A DNA stretch of 64,000 nt from Heterohyrax brucei (Eukaryota > Chordata > Mammalia > Hyracoidea > Procaviidae), in NCBI GenBank assembly GCA_028571685.1, contig CM053141.1:70727833-70791832 (forward strand), read 5' to 3'. Made by a program: the position numbers and the translations under genes. Positions 1-12,471 of the stretch are shown piece by piece. Below the pieces are notes generated by a model. That model did not search any database and had not been told where the DNA came from. It saw only the letters and a list, made by a program, of their open reading frames with translations. Numbering within the stretch: position 1 is the stretch's first letter; the number at the start of each line of letters is the position of its first letter.

Positions 1-1650
1 TTAAAAGTCCTAGCCTTGAAGACACACAGTTCCTTTCTATTCGTTTCTTTTGGCAAGATCCAGCCAGATGGTCACAGTTGAATGAATGCAAAGTTGGTGG
101 TGGTATGGAAGGCCCTAGGAAATGTGAGCTGTAGCTGAGCTGTTGCCACCAAGTGATAAGATGACACAGGAAATATGACACAAAGGTGAGAAAGACTGGG
201 AAAGAAATAAGTTTTAGTAGCGATCTAGGGTGTGGTTAGTGTAGTTACAAATACATTAAGTTTGAAAGGCCTGAGAGATATGCTAAAGAGTGTATCAAGT
301 AGAACTACATGGAATCACAGAAATGGAGAGAGTCCTAGTTTGAAAAGGAAGAAACGGCTGATGATGTTGGCTTCATCTGAGAGAGTACGATGAGATCAGG
401 AAAGTGTCATTGAATTCCACAGTATGGTCCCTGGTCATCTTGAGGAAAGTAGTTAAGTACAGAAGGAAGTTAGTATAGAGGGGATTAAGGGGAAGTGCTA
501 ATGAGGAAATCAGAAGCAGCTTCTGTAGATAGTACTTTTGAGAAATTGGGCTGTGGAAGAGCAGAGAAATTGAGTGCCAGCCAGAAGCATGTGAGGGTCA
601 AGGAGAGCCGTCTTTGCGTAGCAGCTGGGACAGCATGTCTGTAGGGTGTTGTGGGTAGTTCAGAAGAGAGTTGGTAGCCGAAAACTGAAGTGTTTTGGAG
701 GAAGAAAGCAACATATTCAATCCAGAGCACATGCAAAGGAGTTGGCCTTTTACAGGAAGAGGGGAATTTCCTTCATCCTACTAGGAAGAAGGAAGAGAAA
801 ACAGATGTAGAGGCAGGTGGTTTAATAGATATGGTGACTACACATTTTTCAGTGTCTTATGAGGAGCTTGGAGGGTGGAGATTGGGGTAAGTTTAATGAT
901 AACTGAGGAGAAAAGGAAACATGAAATAGTCTTAGAGAATTGAAAGGCGTCTATAAAGTAGTGGGATTTCTTGGAAGCACTGACAGCCCATTTAAGGTAT
1001 GAGATCTTAAACTGAAGGTGAAGCTAGCCTGCACATTTGGGAAAAGACTAGGGCACTGGGAAATTTGGGTACAGCAATGGAATCATTGATTTCACAGGAC
1101 AAAACAGACGGACCTCTTCTAGGCTCAAGCAAGAGAGGGGTGTGGAGAAGGGTGGAATTGTGCTGTTTGGGAATGACAGGAAGGTTGGTGCCCAATGTAG
1201 GTGTTGTTAGGGGTAGACCTGAAGTCATTAGAAACTTGGAAAGTGGATGAAAGCAGGGAATTGGGTGTATAGTAGGCCTTGGGAGTGAGTGAGCAGTGCT
1301 TGGGCTGAGTTTGACTTAACCAGCTCCTGAATGCTGACTGCAATGTTTTGAAATCAGGCAAATTTTTGAAACTTTGGAAAGGCAAAGATCTTTGCAGTTT
1401 TTGCAGATGGTGCTCTTCTGTGATATTCTTCCTGGTTTGGGGTCTTGGGCTCTTGGATAGGAAATAAAAACCTCCAGATCCACAGATACTTCACATTTAC
1501 GGTTTGACTGGCTTAAAAACATCCTGCTTCTACTTGCTTCACTATTTCTCAATAATTAATAAAATAAATACAGTGAAGGCACATAATTAAAGATAGAAAT
1601 TCTTTTAAGTTGGGTTATTGTTCTATTGTAGAACGTGTAAAACTATGTAA
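1..1650. other. Unique intronic sequence
   Basis: No repeat or gene was recognised here. Short open frames occur on both strands with no protein similarity that I know. Confidence 0.5.
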
Positions 1651-1674
1651 CACACACACACACACACACACACA
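1650..1674. repeat. (CA)n microsatellite
   Basis: About 12 CA units, directly followed by a SINE tail on the - strand. Such microsatellites often grow from retroposon tails. Confidence 0.9.
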
Positions 1675-1731
1675 ACATCAGAATCACTGCCGTTGAGTCA
1701 GTTCTGACTCATAGCACCCTATAGTTTGTGG
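1675..1731 (-). repeat. 5'-truncated AfroSINE/RTE tail
   Basis: Reverse complement of the SINE tail (ACTGCCGTTGAGTCAGTTC...TCATAGCACCCTATAG). Only about 50 bp remain. Confidence 0.7.
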
Positions 1732-3240
1732 AAAATAGTTAATGAAACTGGAGAACATCTCTGTTTTGCTGAGATGTTTCTCATCAGACAACAAAGAGGC
1801 AACTCCTTTAAGCATCTTCTTCCTGGTGAGAGCACATGATTTTAAGATGCTTTTAAAACCTCCTAGTGGATTTATTGCTCTTATCTCAGTTTATGCATGG
1901 ATATTATGTGTGTTATGTAGGTGTGCTAAGTAGAAGAGGAATATTTTGGTGTATTTTTGTAAGCATTGGCCATTTTTCCTTGTCAGAGTAGAGAGCTCTC
2001 ATAAGACCAAGACTTAATGGGATGCGCAGCTGTTAGCTGGTTCCTTTGGCAGATGCTGCCTCCCAGTGGCTTTCTATCAGGGAGCCTTCTGCTATAGCTC
2101 ATCTCCCATGCAGATGGTCTACCTGTGAGTCATTGTCCTCATCACCTACTCACATGATGACATCCAGACCTCCCCCTCCCCACCACCTGCTGGTTAGGAA
2201 CTGCCAAGTGACCACCTTGTTCAGGCCCAGGTTGTGCATCCTCTCTAAAGCCCAGTTCTCTCCTTCAGGCATTTGCACCAATGCAGCCATCTGAAAATGT
2301 GATGGCGTAGTATTTATTTAGGAAAGACGCTGAATGTGGGGACACAAAGAACTGAACACGTTTCTCTTAAATACCAAGAGTGAGATGAGAGACTGAGCTA
2401 CTTGCTGTGATGTAGGTGTGGGCTTCAGAGTGTGCTAGGTGCCACGCTAGATCAGCACATCTCTCTTTTCAGTAATCTGTTTTATAACTTTGTACTAGTT
2501 AGGGCTTGAAGGACTTAAAAGAGTCCTACATGTTAATGAAGAGAATATTTTTGATATGAGAGCTGTTTTCCCCTAAATTTCTTGAGGTGCTGTTTACAGA
2601 ACAAAAGGTAACTAATGTGAGCTTTAAATAATGATTGAAGTAAAATTTCAGGATTACTAAGGATGGAATATCAGTTAAATGTTCAGACACATCTAAACCA
2701 TGTCATCTTCAAAATAAGTTGGCCTACTTGACTTTGGCTGGGTATGTTGGATGTGGCAAACCAACTCCAGTACCTCAAATTCTTCCAAGTATACCTCTAG
2801 AAGACAATCTGGAGATCATTTAAGGTTTTTGCTGGCTTTATTATAAAAGTTGTAGGTGTTTAAATATATAAAGGGGATCTCTCCACCAGGTAGGCGAAGG
2901 AAGAAACTTCACATAAACAAGTCAAAGCTATGCAGAACAGTAGCATTCACAAGTACTAGGCTTTCCTGTCTTTCCCTTCTTCCATCTCTTTCTCCATTTC
3001 TCCCTATTTGTGTTGTTTCTCTCCTTCCCTTCTTTCTTCCCTTGGATTATTTCTCCTAATATGATTCTATAAGAGACATTGGTCCTTTCTGAGAGAAAAA
3101 TGATTGTTTTGAATCTGTGTATCAAAAACTGAAGTTGTTCTTAAAATTTTCTTTAGAATAGGAAATTGTGTAGTGTGATCTGAAGGGAGTTATTTCACCT
3201 TTGATTTCAGGGTTTTTTAAAATTTTTTTTTTAGCCTTTT
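1732..3240. other. Mostly unique intronic sequence
   Basis: No gene was recognised. A pyrimidine-rich run with many TTCC and CTCC steps lies at about 2959-3060. The stretch ends beside the L1 insertion. Confidence 0.5.
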
Positions 3241-3258
3241 ATCAAGCAGTTAATTTTT

Positions 3259-4702
3259 TTTAAAATTTTTATTTAACATAACTGAGTGAAAATGTACATT
3301 CACATATAAATTTACATGCCCACCTATATGCAGCTTCCATTGCTCTCCCTGTCCAGTGACTGCACAATATTTCTCTCTGCTCCATACATGTCTCATCCTC
3401 CCAACAGTCTCCTTTCCCCTCCTCTCCATCCACTCCCCTTCCTCCAGCCAGAGGTCAGCAAGATGATATCCTATAGACGTGTATAGAACCATAAAGTGCT
3501 TTCAATATATGGTCACTCTGCATTGCCAAGTCCAATCCATTCCTGTCCAAAGAGTGGACCTTTGTTATAATTTATGGGAAAGGGCAGCATCAGGGCAGGG
3601 GGCCATGCTCTCAGAGGAACCCCAAAACCGCTGGACCATCCATTGAGGTCTTTTAGTGGAGATCTCATGATGCACCCCTTTTTATTCTTGTGTTGCCAGT
3701 GAGACTCCTCTCTGTGAGCTCCATCGTGGCTATCGCTGGTGGTGACTGGGCCCCATCCGGTTCTTCTGGTCCCAAGTCAATGTAGGCACCCACTCTTGTG
3801 GGTCTCTCTGTCTTCTAGGTTGTCTTTACTGTATGTCATTTTGGTCCTCGGCGAGCATCCGTTCCTGCTGAGTTGGGACCATTTGCTGTGTCCTCGGATA
3901 GCAGCCTGGCAGCTTTTAAGACCCCAGACGCTACTCACCAATGTGGTGTGCAGAGAGCTCTCTTAGCAAAACGCTAGTTGTGCCAATTGGCCTGGAATTC
4001 GCCTAAGAGCATGGTCCACCACCCCCCCGTGCCCCGCCCCAGCTACTCTATCCTTGCTGTAATGAGTTAAGATGGAAGGAGTACTCAAGTTATGCTGAAG
4101 TCCATTTAATGTTGTTCTTGTTTCTAATGTGTGCTATCACCGCTTTCTCCCAACTAGATTTCTAGTAACTATCTAAACTAAAGCCTCACTCCCTCACCCT
4201 CCCTCCCTCCCCTCCCTTGCAGCTGTCAAAGAGTCTTTTCTTCCATACACAAGTCTGTTTTTGAGATCTTATCGTAGAGGTCTCATACAGTATTTGTCCT
4301 TTTGTCGCTGATGACTTTCACTCAACATAATGTCTTCCAGTTGAAACCAGGTTAGGAGATGTTTCCTGGAATCATCGTTATTCTTTATCATTGCGTAGTG
4401 CTCTGTTGAGTATATGTACCATAGTTTACCTATCCATTCTTCTATTGTTGGGCATCTGGGTTGATTCCATCTTTTTGCTATCGTGGACTGTGCTGCGATA
4501 AACATTCTGGTGCATGTGTCCGTTGGTGTGAAAGGCTTTGATTCTGTAGGATATATTCCAAGTAGTGGAATTACTGTGTCAAATGGTATATAGATATCCA
4601 TTTTTTTAAGGAAGCGCCAGATTGCCTTCCAAAGAGGCAATCCCACCAACAGTGTAGGAGGGTTCCACTTTCTCCACAGCCTCTCCAGCATTTGTTGTTT
4701 TG
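3259..4702 (-). mobile_element. 5'-truncated L1 LINE, 3' end
   Basis: Read on the - strand it holds the C-terminal part of ORF2 (4269-4691) followed by about 1.0 kb of 3' untranslated region that ends in an A/T-rich tail at the left. The flanking copies AAGCAGTTAATTTTTTT (3244-3260) and AAGCAGTTAAATTTTTT (4703-4719) look like a target-site duplication. It is a dead, 5'-truncated insertion. The open ORF2 remnant suggests it is younger than the other LINE pieces here. Confidence 0.88.
4269..4691 (-). pseudogene. L1 ORF2 C-terminal fragment (140 codons open)
   Basis: The frame matches the extreme C-terminus of L1 ORF2p: LERLWRKWNPPTLLVG, a WRFLKK stretch, IPLLGIYP, DTCTRMFIAA, and WIGKLWYIYSTEHYAMIKNN. 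The endonuclease and reverse transcriptase domains are absent because the insertion is 5'-truncated. It is therefore not a functional gene, although no stop or frameshift interrupts these 140 codons. The Met at its start is internal to ORF2, not a true start. Confidence 0.88.
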
Positions 4703-4727
4703 AAGCAGTTAAATTTTTTGAAGTAGC

Positions 4728-4869
4728 CTAAAACCTAGTGGTTAACAGCTGTAGCTGTTAACCAAAGGTCAGCAGTTCAAATCTGCCAGGTGCTTCTTAG
4801 AAACCCTATAGAGCAGTTCTGCTATGTCCTACAGGGTTGCCATCAGCTGGAACTGATGGCAGTGGGTTT
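4728..4869 (+). repeat. AfroSINE, near full length
   Basis: tRNA-like head with a B-box-like AGTTCAAATC, then the linker GAAACCCTATAGAGCAG and the tail CAGCTGGAACTGATGGCAGT. It lies 8 bp after the right target duplication of the L1. Confidence 0.85.
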
Positions 4870-5639
4870 AATCATATTCATTTTTGTTTTCTTGTGCCTG
4901 AAAATGTCCTTGATTTTGACGGGGCACACTGAGGCTTGTGCATGCTGGTCATGGTTTTCCCGTACTTCATGCGTAGTGTACTTTTAGGCTTTTGAAAGTG
5001 TGCTATCTTTTGAGCTCATCTTCTCAGTCCTTCCTTTGTATAGCCTATACAAGATGACATAGTTTTAACTCCCTATGAATCTTCATTATATATGAGGAAG
5101 CCACAGAGGTAGAATTGGTTATATATAAATTGTGTGAAATGTAAATTTGAATTATAGAAAATTGATATTGCCTGTTGGATCCCACATATCCCACTCTCTG
5201 AATTATTGGGGAGGAGGGAGATGAGGATGGGAAAGGAAGATACAGAGGGATGCCATACTATGCCATACCGGAACCCATGTACATAGTTGGACGTGAGTTA
5301 ACTCTGGCTCTTTTAGTGACATTTTTTTCCTCTGGTCCAGCTGCAGTGCATGTGAAGTGCTAATTGCTTGTGTGCTGGACTCCGTAAATCAGACTGTAGA
5401 TGTCAGTCCTCTGGACCACGGCAGCACGGGGACAGGGTGTGACAGTGCAGTAGTGATGAGGAGACGCATAGGTTGGAAAAGGAATGGGATCCCTGAGTTA
5501 CACAGGGTGGAGTTTGAAGCTAGAAAGCAGGTAACATGACTGAATAGAGACAGCGCTGTGAGATCTCTTACACCACTATTTCAGTGTGTAATTAGCAGGA
5601 CATGAGATGGGAATCTGAGGTACAGATTGTAGCCCTAAA

Positions 5640-5740
5640 TCAACTTTAGAGTAGCCTGCCTTCTTCATTTCTGGGTCTCAGTTTCCTCATGTGTAAAATG
5701 AGTGGTTTGAACCTGATATTCTTCAAGGCCCCGAGCTTGA
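5640..5740 (+). repeat. Possible MIR fragment
   Basis: It contains TCTCAGTTTCCTCATGTGTA followed by AAATGAG, the typical MIR core phrase. Boundaries are uncertain. Confidence 0.5.
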
Positions 5741-5770
5741 GTAGTAATTAATCTTAGCTAACAAGTTGAG

Positions 5771-5938
5771 GGAAACCCTGGGTGGTGCAAATGCTGAATG
5801 TGCTTAGCTGCTAACCAAAAGATTGGAGCTTTGAGTCTACTGCTGGCAGTCTACTTCCAAGAAAGCAGCCATTGCAGCCATTGAAAACTATGGAGCATAG
5901 TTTTACTTGACACCCATGGGATCATCGTGAGTTATAGG
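5771..5938 (+). repeat. AfroSINE, long variant
   Basis: Head GGAAACCCTGGGTGGTGCAA, then a 'GGCAGTCTACTTCC...CAGCCATTGAAAAC' middle absent from the short form. The tail is degraded. Confidence 0.8.
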
Positions 5939-7095
5939 CAACGTGAGGGTAGCTCATTTCTTACTGAGATATGGAGATTGGCTTTCCTTCTTCCTCACCC
6001 CCCGACTTTCCAGTCCCCTCATAGCCACTTCCCGTTGTTATGGGAGGCAGCCCCTCTTCTTCCCCAGAAAAGCACTTGAGTGGTATCGTGTCACTTTTCT
6101 CTGAGACTGAGCATGCCAGGCCATCCATCTCTTGTGTGAAACTCATTTTCGGTGGCTAATCAAAGATCAGGAATGTACAGGTTTTTTTAACTTCCCAGGT
6201 GGAAACAGAAAATGAAGCTGACTTTATGTCAATACTGCAGAGAAAAAAAAGTGTGCAAAGAAATGCAAATACCACCAACCAGGAAGCTTAAAGATTTATA
6301 AAAATTAATGTTTCTGATATATTAATGACTCTGGTGGTGGTAGGCTGCATTTGTCACTGTCATGTTCTATTGTCATTCCAGTACTTAATCAACGCATTTT
6401 GTCAGTGCCGAATTTATATTCTTGTGCCTGTCTAGCCAGATTCTTTCTCTGTTCTTTGATGGGAATGTCTCAGGTTCCTGCATCATACCAGGGCCTGAAG
6501 TGACAGCTGAGGCTAAGACCCCTCTATTGGTCTTAACTCATGGCTGACTTAACTTGCTGGAAGAAAAACTTTAAAAGAACAACTTCACTTAATTGTCTGT
6601 TTTCTTTTTGAGGAACAAGACAGGTGGAATTATGATCACTGGAAACAGTTAACATAGCACCAAGTTAGGCTTTAAAAGGATTTTGCAGATGGTAACAAAG
6701 TTCCCAGCATCTTTCCTAGCCCCTGGAAAGGAGAGGTGGATGCATGTGTCACTGAACACACATGGACCGTTAATACTGTTAAGTGTTTACATATGTGTGT
6801 GCATGCACTACATTGTACATTTGGTTATTATTAATTGTCTAAAGGAGCACCTGCACTTTTCTCCTTAATTAAAGGAAATTGACAGTTATGCTTGTCACTG
6901 CCTTTGGATTCAAACCTCTAAGATAGATTTGGCTGAGCTCAGAACAAGGAAAAAGGAGTGAGATTGATTTGATACTGTGGCATTCTTTCTTATATTTCTG
7001 TCTTTGCCTTAGTTGCCAGGAATCTCATTGTAAAACTGCTGTCTTGGTTTTTTTGTTGTTTCATTAGTTTTTTTTTGTTGCTATGTTGTATATAT
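5939..7095. other. Unique intronic sequence
   Basis: No repeat or gene was recognised in this stretch. Confidence 0.45.
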
Positions 7096-7110
7096 AACAA
7101 CAACAACAAC

Positions 7111-7268
7111 AAAAAAACCCATCACTCTTAAGTCAGTTCCTACTTACACCCTCCCTATGAGACAAAGTAGAATTGTCCCCAATGTTTTACAAAGAGCCGG
7201 GTGTGGATTTGAACTGCTCACCTTTTGGCTAGCAGCCAAACACTTAACCACTGCACCACCAGGGCTTC
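7111..7268 (-). repeat. AfroSINE
   Basis: Reverse complement of head and tail: ACCCATCACTCTTAAGTCAG at the left, CACTGCACCACCAGGGCTTC at the right. A (CAA)n run at 7098-7110 extends its tail. Confidence 0.85.
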
Positions 7269-7771
7269 TTGTTGTACATAAGTAGTGTAAAAAATATATG
7301 TGTAGGGAAAAATAAGATATGCAGACACACAGTGTTGAGACCCCAGCCTAAAATACAGAAAACGAGAAATGAAGCCATGTTTCTGAATGTCCTTTCCTGC
7401 ATGCAAATTCCATCCCAAACACCTTCTTGTTACTCTTGCTGATTCTTCCACAGCCATGGGTTTTTCTTCCCTCTCTTCTCAATACCATTGTATTTTGCAT
7501 TTCTATGAAAAAAAATAGATCATATCTACTTTCTATTACTTGTGTACTTGTCATCCCTTTTTCTAGTTTATAAATTCCTAAAGAATTTTTTCCTTATGGT
7601 CCCTAGGAAAGCCCTGTAGGTTGCAGATACTGTACTAAGTTCTCAGTAAGTAGAGTTTCCAGATAAAATAAAGAATGGCCAGTTATATTTGAATTTCAGA
7701 TAAATACCACTTTTTTTTTTTTAGTATAATTGTGTTTGATGCAATATTTTGAACATACTTATACTTAAAAA

Positions 7772-7924
7772 GGAGCCCTGGTGGCATGGTGGTTAAAGGC
7801 TGGGCTGTGACTAAAGGGTCAGCATTTTGAATCTGCCAGCTGCTCCTTGGAACCCTGTGCGGCCATTCTCCTCTGTCCTATATGGGTCTCTGTGAGTCAG
7901 AATCGACTCTGTGACATTGGGTTA
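7772..7924 (+). repeat. AfroSINE
   Basis: Starts GGAGCCCTGGTGGCATGGTG and ends at GTCAGAATCGACTCTGTGAC plus a GGGTT tail. Confidence 0.88.
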
Positions 7925-8444
7925 TACTAAAAAGAAAAATTGTTGTCTATCTGGAATTCAGGTTTGTTTGTGTATCATACATCTTATTTGCTAAATCTGG
8001 CAACCTGTGAGTAAATAATGGGATGGATCTGTCTGCAGGGGTTATATCCGGACATTCTGTCTCTTGGTTTGGAAAGTAAGATGTTAGAGCCTTCAGCGTG
8101 AACACTAGTACAATATCCTTTTCTTTTGGTTCATTTTTTTCTTTTAGCTGCACAGTGACAGTGGAGGCAGGGCCATCTTTGTAGACAATCTTACTCAGAT
8201 TTGAGAAATTCTTTAACACATGAGAGCTGTTTGCAACTGCTTCTCTGCTATGGCTTCTATAATCACAATGATCTTGGTAGAGTAAAATAATAGGGGTTAA
8301 ATGAATTTAACGGGATGGCTGGAAGAGAAGTATCAGGCTTTCACTCTTGAGTGATGACCATTTGGAAGGTGATTAGAGCAACAAAACAGCTACATTCCCC
8401 TAGTTCAGCGACAAAGCATAGTCATTTCCCCATAAGCATAGCTT

Positions 8445-8612
8445 GGAAACTCTGGTAGTGTTGTTGTTAAATGCTATGGCTGCTAACCAAAAGGCTGACA
8501 GTTCAGATCTGCCAGGTGCTCCTTGGAAATTCCATGGGGCAGTTCTACTCTGTCCTATAGGGTTGCTATGAGTTGAAATCAACTTGAGTGCAATGAGTTA
8601 GTTTGGTTTGGT
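8445..8612 (+). repeat. AfroSINE
   Basis: A complete head-to-tail copy with CTGCTAACCAAAAGGCTGAC, GGGGCAGTTCTACTCTGTCC and a GTTTGGTTTGGT tail. Confidence 0.88.
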
Positions 8613-8851
8613 ATAATTGGATTCTCTGGAAAGGAATGTCAAGCTTCCTAGTAAAAGTGTTACTTAAAACATGAAGCGCTGACCCTGGACCTTGCTACTT
8701 ATTGTCATCTGAACTTTTGAAAGAAGTCAGTGGTTAGATAATAAACCAGGAACAGAAAGGCTCATTTCCAGCCCCATTTGGGCCGTTGATCCACATCCGA
8801 GTTGGAGATCAATATGCTAAACTTGGCTTTGATTATTCTCTTCTTAAAAAC

Positions 8852-8878
8852 AAAACACAAACCCACTGCCTTCGAGTA
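8852..8878 (-). repeat. Ultrashort AfroSINE tail insertion
   Basis: Only ACACAAACCCACTGCCTTCG plus a few bases remain. It is bracketed by TTAAAAA on each side (about 8844-8850 and 8879-8885), a possible short target duplication in an A-rich site. Confidence 0.55.
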
Positions 8879-9120
8879 TTAAAAAAAAGGACAATGTTAT
8901 ATGATATTTTTGAAAGCAGTTAGCAGTTTGTTAGGATTCAATTCAGAGCATAGCGTTGCAATCTGGGTAGCAATGATTCCTAGATCCTGTTCCTTTTAAG
9001 CCAGGTAAAGTAGATGTTAACTAACTTCCTTGGTAAGGCAGAAAGAACAGATTATGTAGGCTCTAACTGAGATCTCTCAATCCAGGACTAGCAGCTTTTA
9101 GCAATTTGCCATTTGGCTGA

Positions 9121-9835
9121 TGTCATGGATTGAATTTGTGTCCCTTCCTCCACTACCCTCTTTCACCCTGCCTCTTACCCCCCCCCATGTATATAGATGT
9201 TTAGCTGGGCCTTAATTTTTGGTATTGTGTGCTATTCCTATATACTGTAAATCCTGCCTCTATGATGTTAATGAAGGAGAGTGAGCGGCAGTTGTGTTGA
9301 TGAGTCAGGACTCAATGTGTAAGGTTGTCTTGTGCCTAGAGGCAGTCTCTTGAGATATAACAGACAGAAGCTAGCAGAGAGATTCAAACCTCCAAACATA
9401 CTGCCTTCTATTCAGGTCCAACTCATAGCAACCCTGTAGGTCACAGTAGAACTGCCCCATAGAGTTTCCAGGGAACACATAGTGGATTTGAACTTCTGAC
9501 CTTTTGGTTAGTAGATGTAGCACTTAACCCACTAAACCCACCAGGGTTTCCAGCAGAGAGATTAGGGAACCTCATACCATCAGGAAAGAAGCAGTTCTGG
9601 GAGCAGAGAGCATCATCTGGACAGGACCTTGGGTCCTTGCATCTCAGAAGCTCCCAGTCCAGGGGGAAGTTGATGACAAAGACTTTCCACCTGAGCCAGC
9701 CTGGAAAGCCTTCCCCTGCAGGTGATGCCCTGAATTTGGACTTGTAGCCTTCTGGACTGTCACAGAGTAGAATTTCTCTTTTTAAGCCATCCACTTTTAG
9801 TATTTTTGATATAGCAGCACTAGATGACTAAGACA
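9121..9835 (+). mobile_element. Solo LTR (MaLR/ERVL-like, afrotherian type)
   Basis: Begins TGTCATGGATTGAATTTGTG and ends TAGATGACTAAGACA, with the same internal order as five other copies in the window. No internal retroviral region flanks it. It is interrupted by a SINE at 9385-9551. Confidence 0.75.
9385..9551 (-). repeat. AfroSINE nested in an LTR
   Basis: Flanked by perfect 12-bp duplications AGCAGAGAGATT at 9373-9384 and 9552-9563, both within LTR sequence. The SINE therefore entered after the LTR. Confidence 0.92.
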
Positions 9836-10199
9836 GAAGAACTGAGGAGATTTACAATATATTTTTGATGAATTGTTGTATGGCTGTGTTCTAGATGTCT
9901 TGTTTTTTCATTAATATCAACAAGCATTTCTCATAGGAAAAATATTAGATTCTTTAGGAGTATACAGAGACATCACTATTGAGAAGGAAAAATTTGAAAT
10001 CTATTTGAAATAAAACCCAGCATGGAACTCAAAACTGTTCCCCAAGATATCTATGTGGAAATATACTATTATGTAAATTAGACTGTATATAGACTTTTTC
10101 TTGCAAAACAAGAGAATGTGTTGAGAAGTTTAGACATATATGAAAACTTCTACTTAGACTGTGACTAAGAGTTTGTTTTAACCTCTCTATGACTGCTGT

Positions 10200-10345
10200 G
10201 GGACCCTGGTGGCACAGTAGGTAAGAGCTATGGCTGCTAAACAAAAAGTTAACATTGGAAAAGCGCTAGCTACTCTTGGAAACCCTATGAGGCAGTTCGT
10301 TAGGGTCCATGTGAATCAGAATTTATTTGATAGTGTTGGGTTGGG
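10200..10345 (+). repeat. AfroSINE
   Basis: GGACCCTGGTGGCACAGTAG head and a diverged tail. It is first in a row of three same-strand copies at 10200-10755. Confidence 0.8.
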
Positions 10346-10391
10346 TATTTGTTTGTTTGTTTTTGGATGGCTGCTAGGAGGACTTCAGCTA

Positions 10392-10553
10392 CCTGGGTAG
10401 TGTAGCTGACTGAGTGCTGCTGATTCACATCCACCCAGAGAAAAGGCCTGGTGATCTGCTTCCAAAATGTCATAGCCATGAAAACCCCATGGAATACAGT
10501 TCTACTCTGGCACATAGGAGGTTACCATGATTTGGAATTGACTTGTTGGCTTT
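10392..10553 (+). repeat. AfroSINE, long variant
   Basis: Long-form middle 'AAAGGCCTGGTGATCTGCTT' followed by a tail with GGAATTGACTTGTTGGC. The head is degraded. Confidence 0.7.
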
Positions 10554-10559
10554 ATGAAT

Positions 10560-10755
10560 CCTGGAGTGGTATTCACCGTTAAATGCTCAACTAGTAAACT
10601 GACAAGTTGGAGGTTCAAGTCCACTTATAGGCACCTTAAAGCAGAAGCCTGGAAGTCTACTTCCAAAATATCATGGCCATTGAAAACTCAGTGGAGTGTA
10701 GTTCCACTCTGATACACTGTAAGTCATGAGTTGGAATTGATTCGATGGCAGCTTG
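10560..10755 (+). repeat. AfroSINE, long variant
   Basis: Long-form middle with CCTGGAAGTCTACTTCC and tail GAGTTGGAATTGATTCGATG. It follows the previous copy almost directly. Confidence 0.78.
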
Positions 10756-11055
10756 TTTTATGGCTGCTTTTGGTTCTTTTTTTTCTCTTAAAAGCTCTTG
10801 GTTCCCAGCTGCCCATGCTTCATCCCCTTTGGCCTCTGCCACAGTTGTTTAAACATCAGGCAGTTGTCAGAAATGTTTAGCCTGTGACATTTGGGTTTGT
10901 TAATAAAGTGCAAGAGAATGTTATAAGGTAGATACTTAATTTCCCTAGGAAGTAAGATACTAAGCTCAGGTTGTTCTCTGGTATGTTAAATACTCTTAGT
11001 AGTGGTCCAAGTTTGGGTTTAAATTTTGTGCCTCATGACTGGATCAGATGGACAT

Positions 11056-11552
11056 TGTCTTAGTTTATCTAGTGCTATTATAACAAAAAATACCGCAAGT
11101 GGATGGCTTTTACAAAGAGAAATTTATTTCCTCATAGTAAAGTAGGCTGAAAGTACAAATTCAGGGTGTCAGCTCCAAGGGAAGCCTTTCTCTCTGTTGA
11201 CTCTGGAGGAAGGTCCTTGTCCTCAATCTTCCCTGGCTAAGGAGCTTCTCACTTGCAGGGATCCTGGGTTCAGAGGACATGCTTTTCCCTAGCACTGCTT
11301 TCGTGGTGGTATGAGTTTCTGCTGTCTGCTTGCTCCCTTCTTTCTTTTGTGGTTCAAGAGATTACCTCAAGATATAATATTGTCTTATAGATTGAGTCCT
11401 GCTTCACCAATGGGACTGCCACCCATCCTCCATCATTAACATCAAAAGATTTACAACATATGGGAACATCATACAATACTGGGAATCACAGCCCAGCCAA
11501 ATTTACACACACATTTCAGGGGGGAGGGAAGGGACATAATTCAATCTATGAT
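11056..11552 (-). mobile_element. Solo LTR, same family as 9121-9835, inverted
   Basis: Starts TGTCTTAGTTTATCTAGTGC (reverse of the LTR 3' end) and ends near CAATCTATGATG. With the copy at 9121 it forms an inverted pair with 3' ends facing each other. Confidence 0.75.
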
Positions 11553-11629
11553 GGTAATGAACTTAAATTTAAGAGTTTAGATTTCATGAGTTTGAAAATG
11601 GAAGTTATTTCTAGGATTGAGAAAGGGCA

Positions 11630-12163
11630 GTGAACAGGTTAAGATGGAATGAACTTGGATGGAGTTGCTTTAACTGGATAGAGATCTTTCAGAGTATGAT
11701 GGAGGAGAAAGGGAAGAGCAAGAAGAAGAGAGGAGGAGATAACTTTTATTTGTTTGATTCTTTTTTCAAAGAGGACAAGATACTGGTCCTTGGGGAGATT
11801 TTGAGGTGTAGAGAAGGCAGATGGGAAAAGGAAAGAGAAGGCAGAAGAGAGAACGGAGAGCTGACAAGTCGTTTAACAGCTGTTCCGCATATCCTCAAAC
11901 TGACTCTGAGAAAAAATGGTTCTATTTATTTGCTGTTTCCTTCCATATATCTTGCCAGCAGCATTCATCAATATTTGTCATTTCCCAGGGGATTTAGACG
12001 TGTCTCACAATTCATTCTATTGAATTATATTTCAGTACGTGGGTGGAAGAAGGCCAGATTGCGGTTGTTGACTCTGACTTGTGCCCCAGCATCATTTAGA
12101 CACTGCCACCACCCGACTCCTCAATGTCCTCCCTCAGGTGGTGCTGGAAGCAATGCTGGTTGA
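11630..12163 (+). other. Open frame of 177 codons in unique sequence, probably chance
   Basis: No family signature is visible. The predicted peptide has a Lys/Arg/Glu-rich middle (KEREGRREN) and a Pro/Cys-rich end with no known domain. No splice-flanked exon structure or CpG promoter accompanies it. I list it because the stretch has no other content. Confidence 0.15.
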
Positions 12164-12471
12164 TATCTGAGTCTTGTTACCGTGTTCTCATTATAGTAGG
12201 CTCTCCTTAACACTTCTTTAAAATCAATTTTAAGTTGTCACATGACCTGAGCCTTTGGTCTATGCAGCTAGGGCTTAGGGCCAAACCATTATTTCTTTAT
12301 TTTTTATAAGACTTTGAAATGCAGGTAACTGTCACCTGGAAAGACATGACCTTTGTTGTCTAGGTCTTGCTAGCTAGGTCTAGGCCTTGTTACAGAACAG
12401 GAAAATTTTCAGACTGTTAGTCCACTGAAAGCAATGATGTGAATACTAGGAATAAATAGGAACCCACACCC

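Noticed and set aside
4728-4869. tRNA-like sequences at the heads of SINEs considered as tRNA genes
   Set aside because: They are followed by the common SINE body, lack a full cloverleaf, and occur in dozens of similar copies.
11630-12163. 177-codon open frame on the + strand
   Set aside because: The composition is low-complexity in the middle and the end reads like random Pro/Cys-rich sequence. No supporting features.
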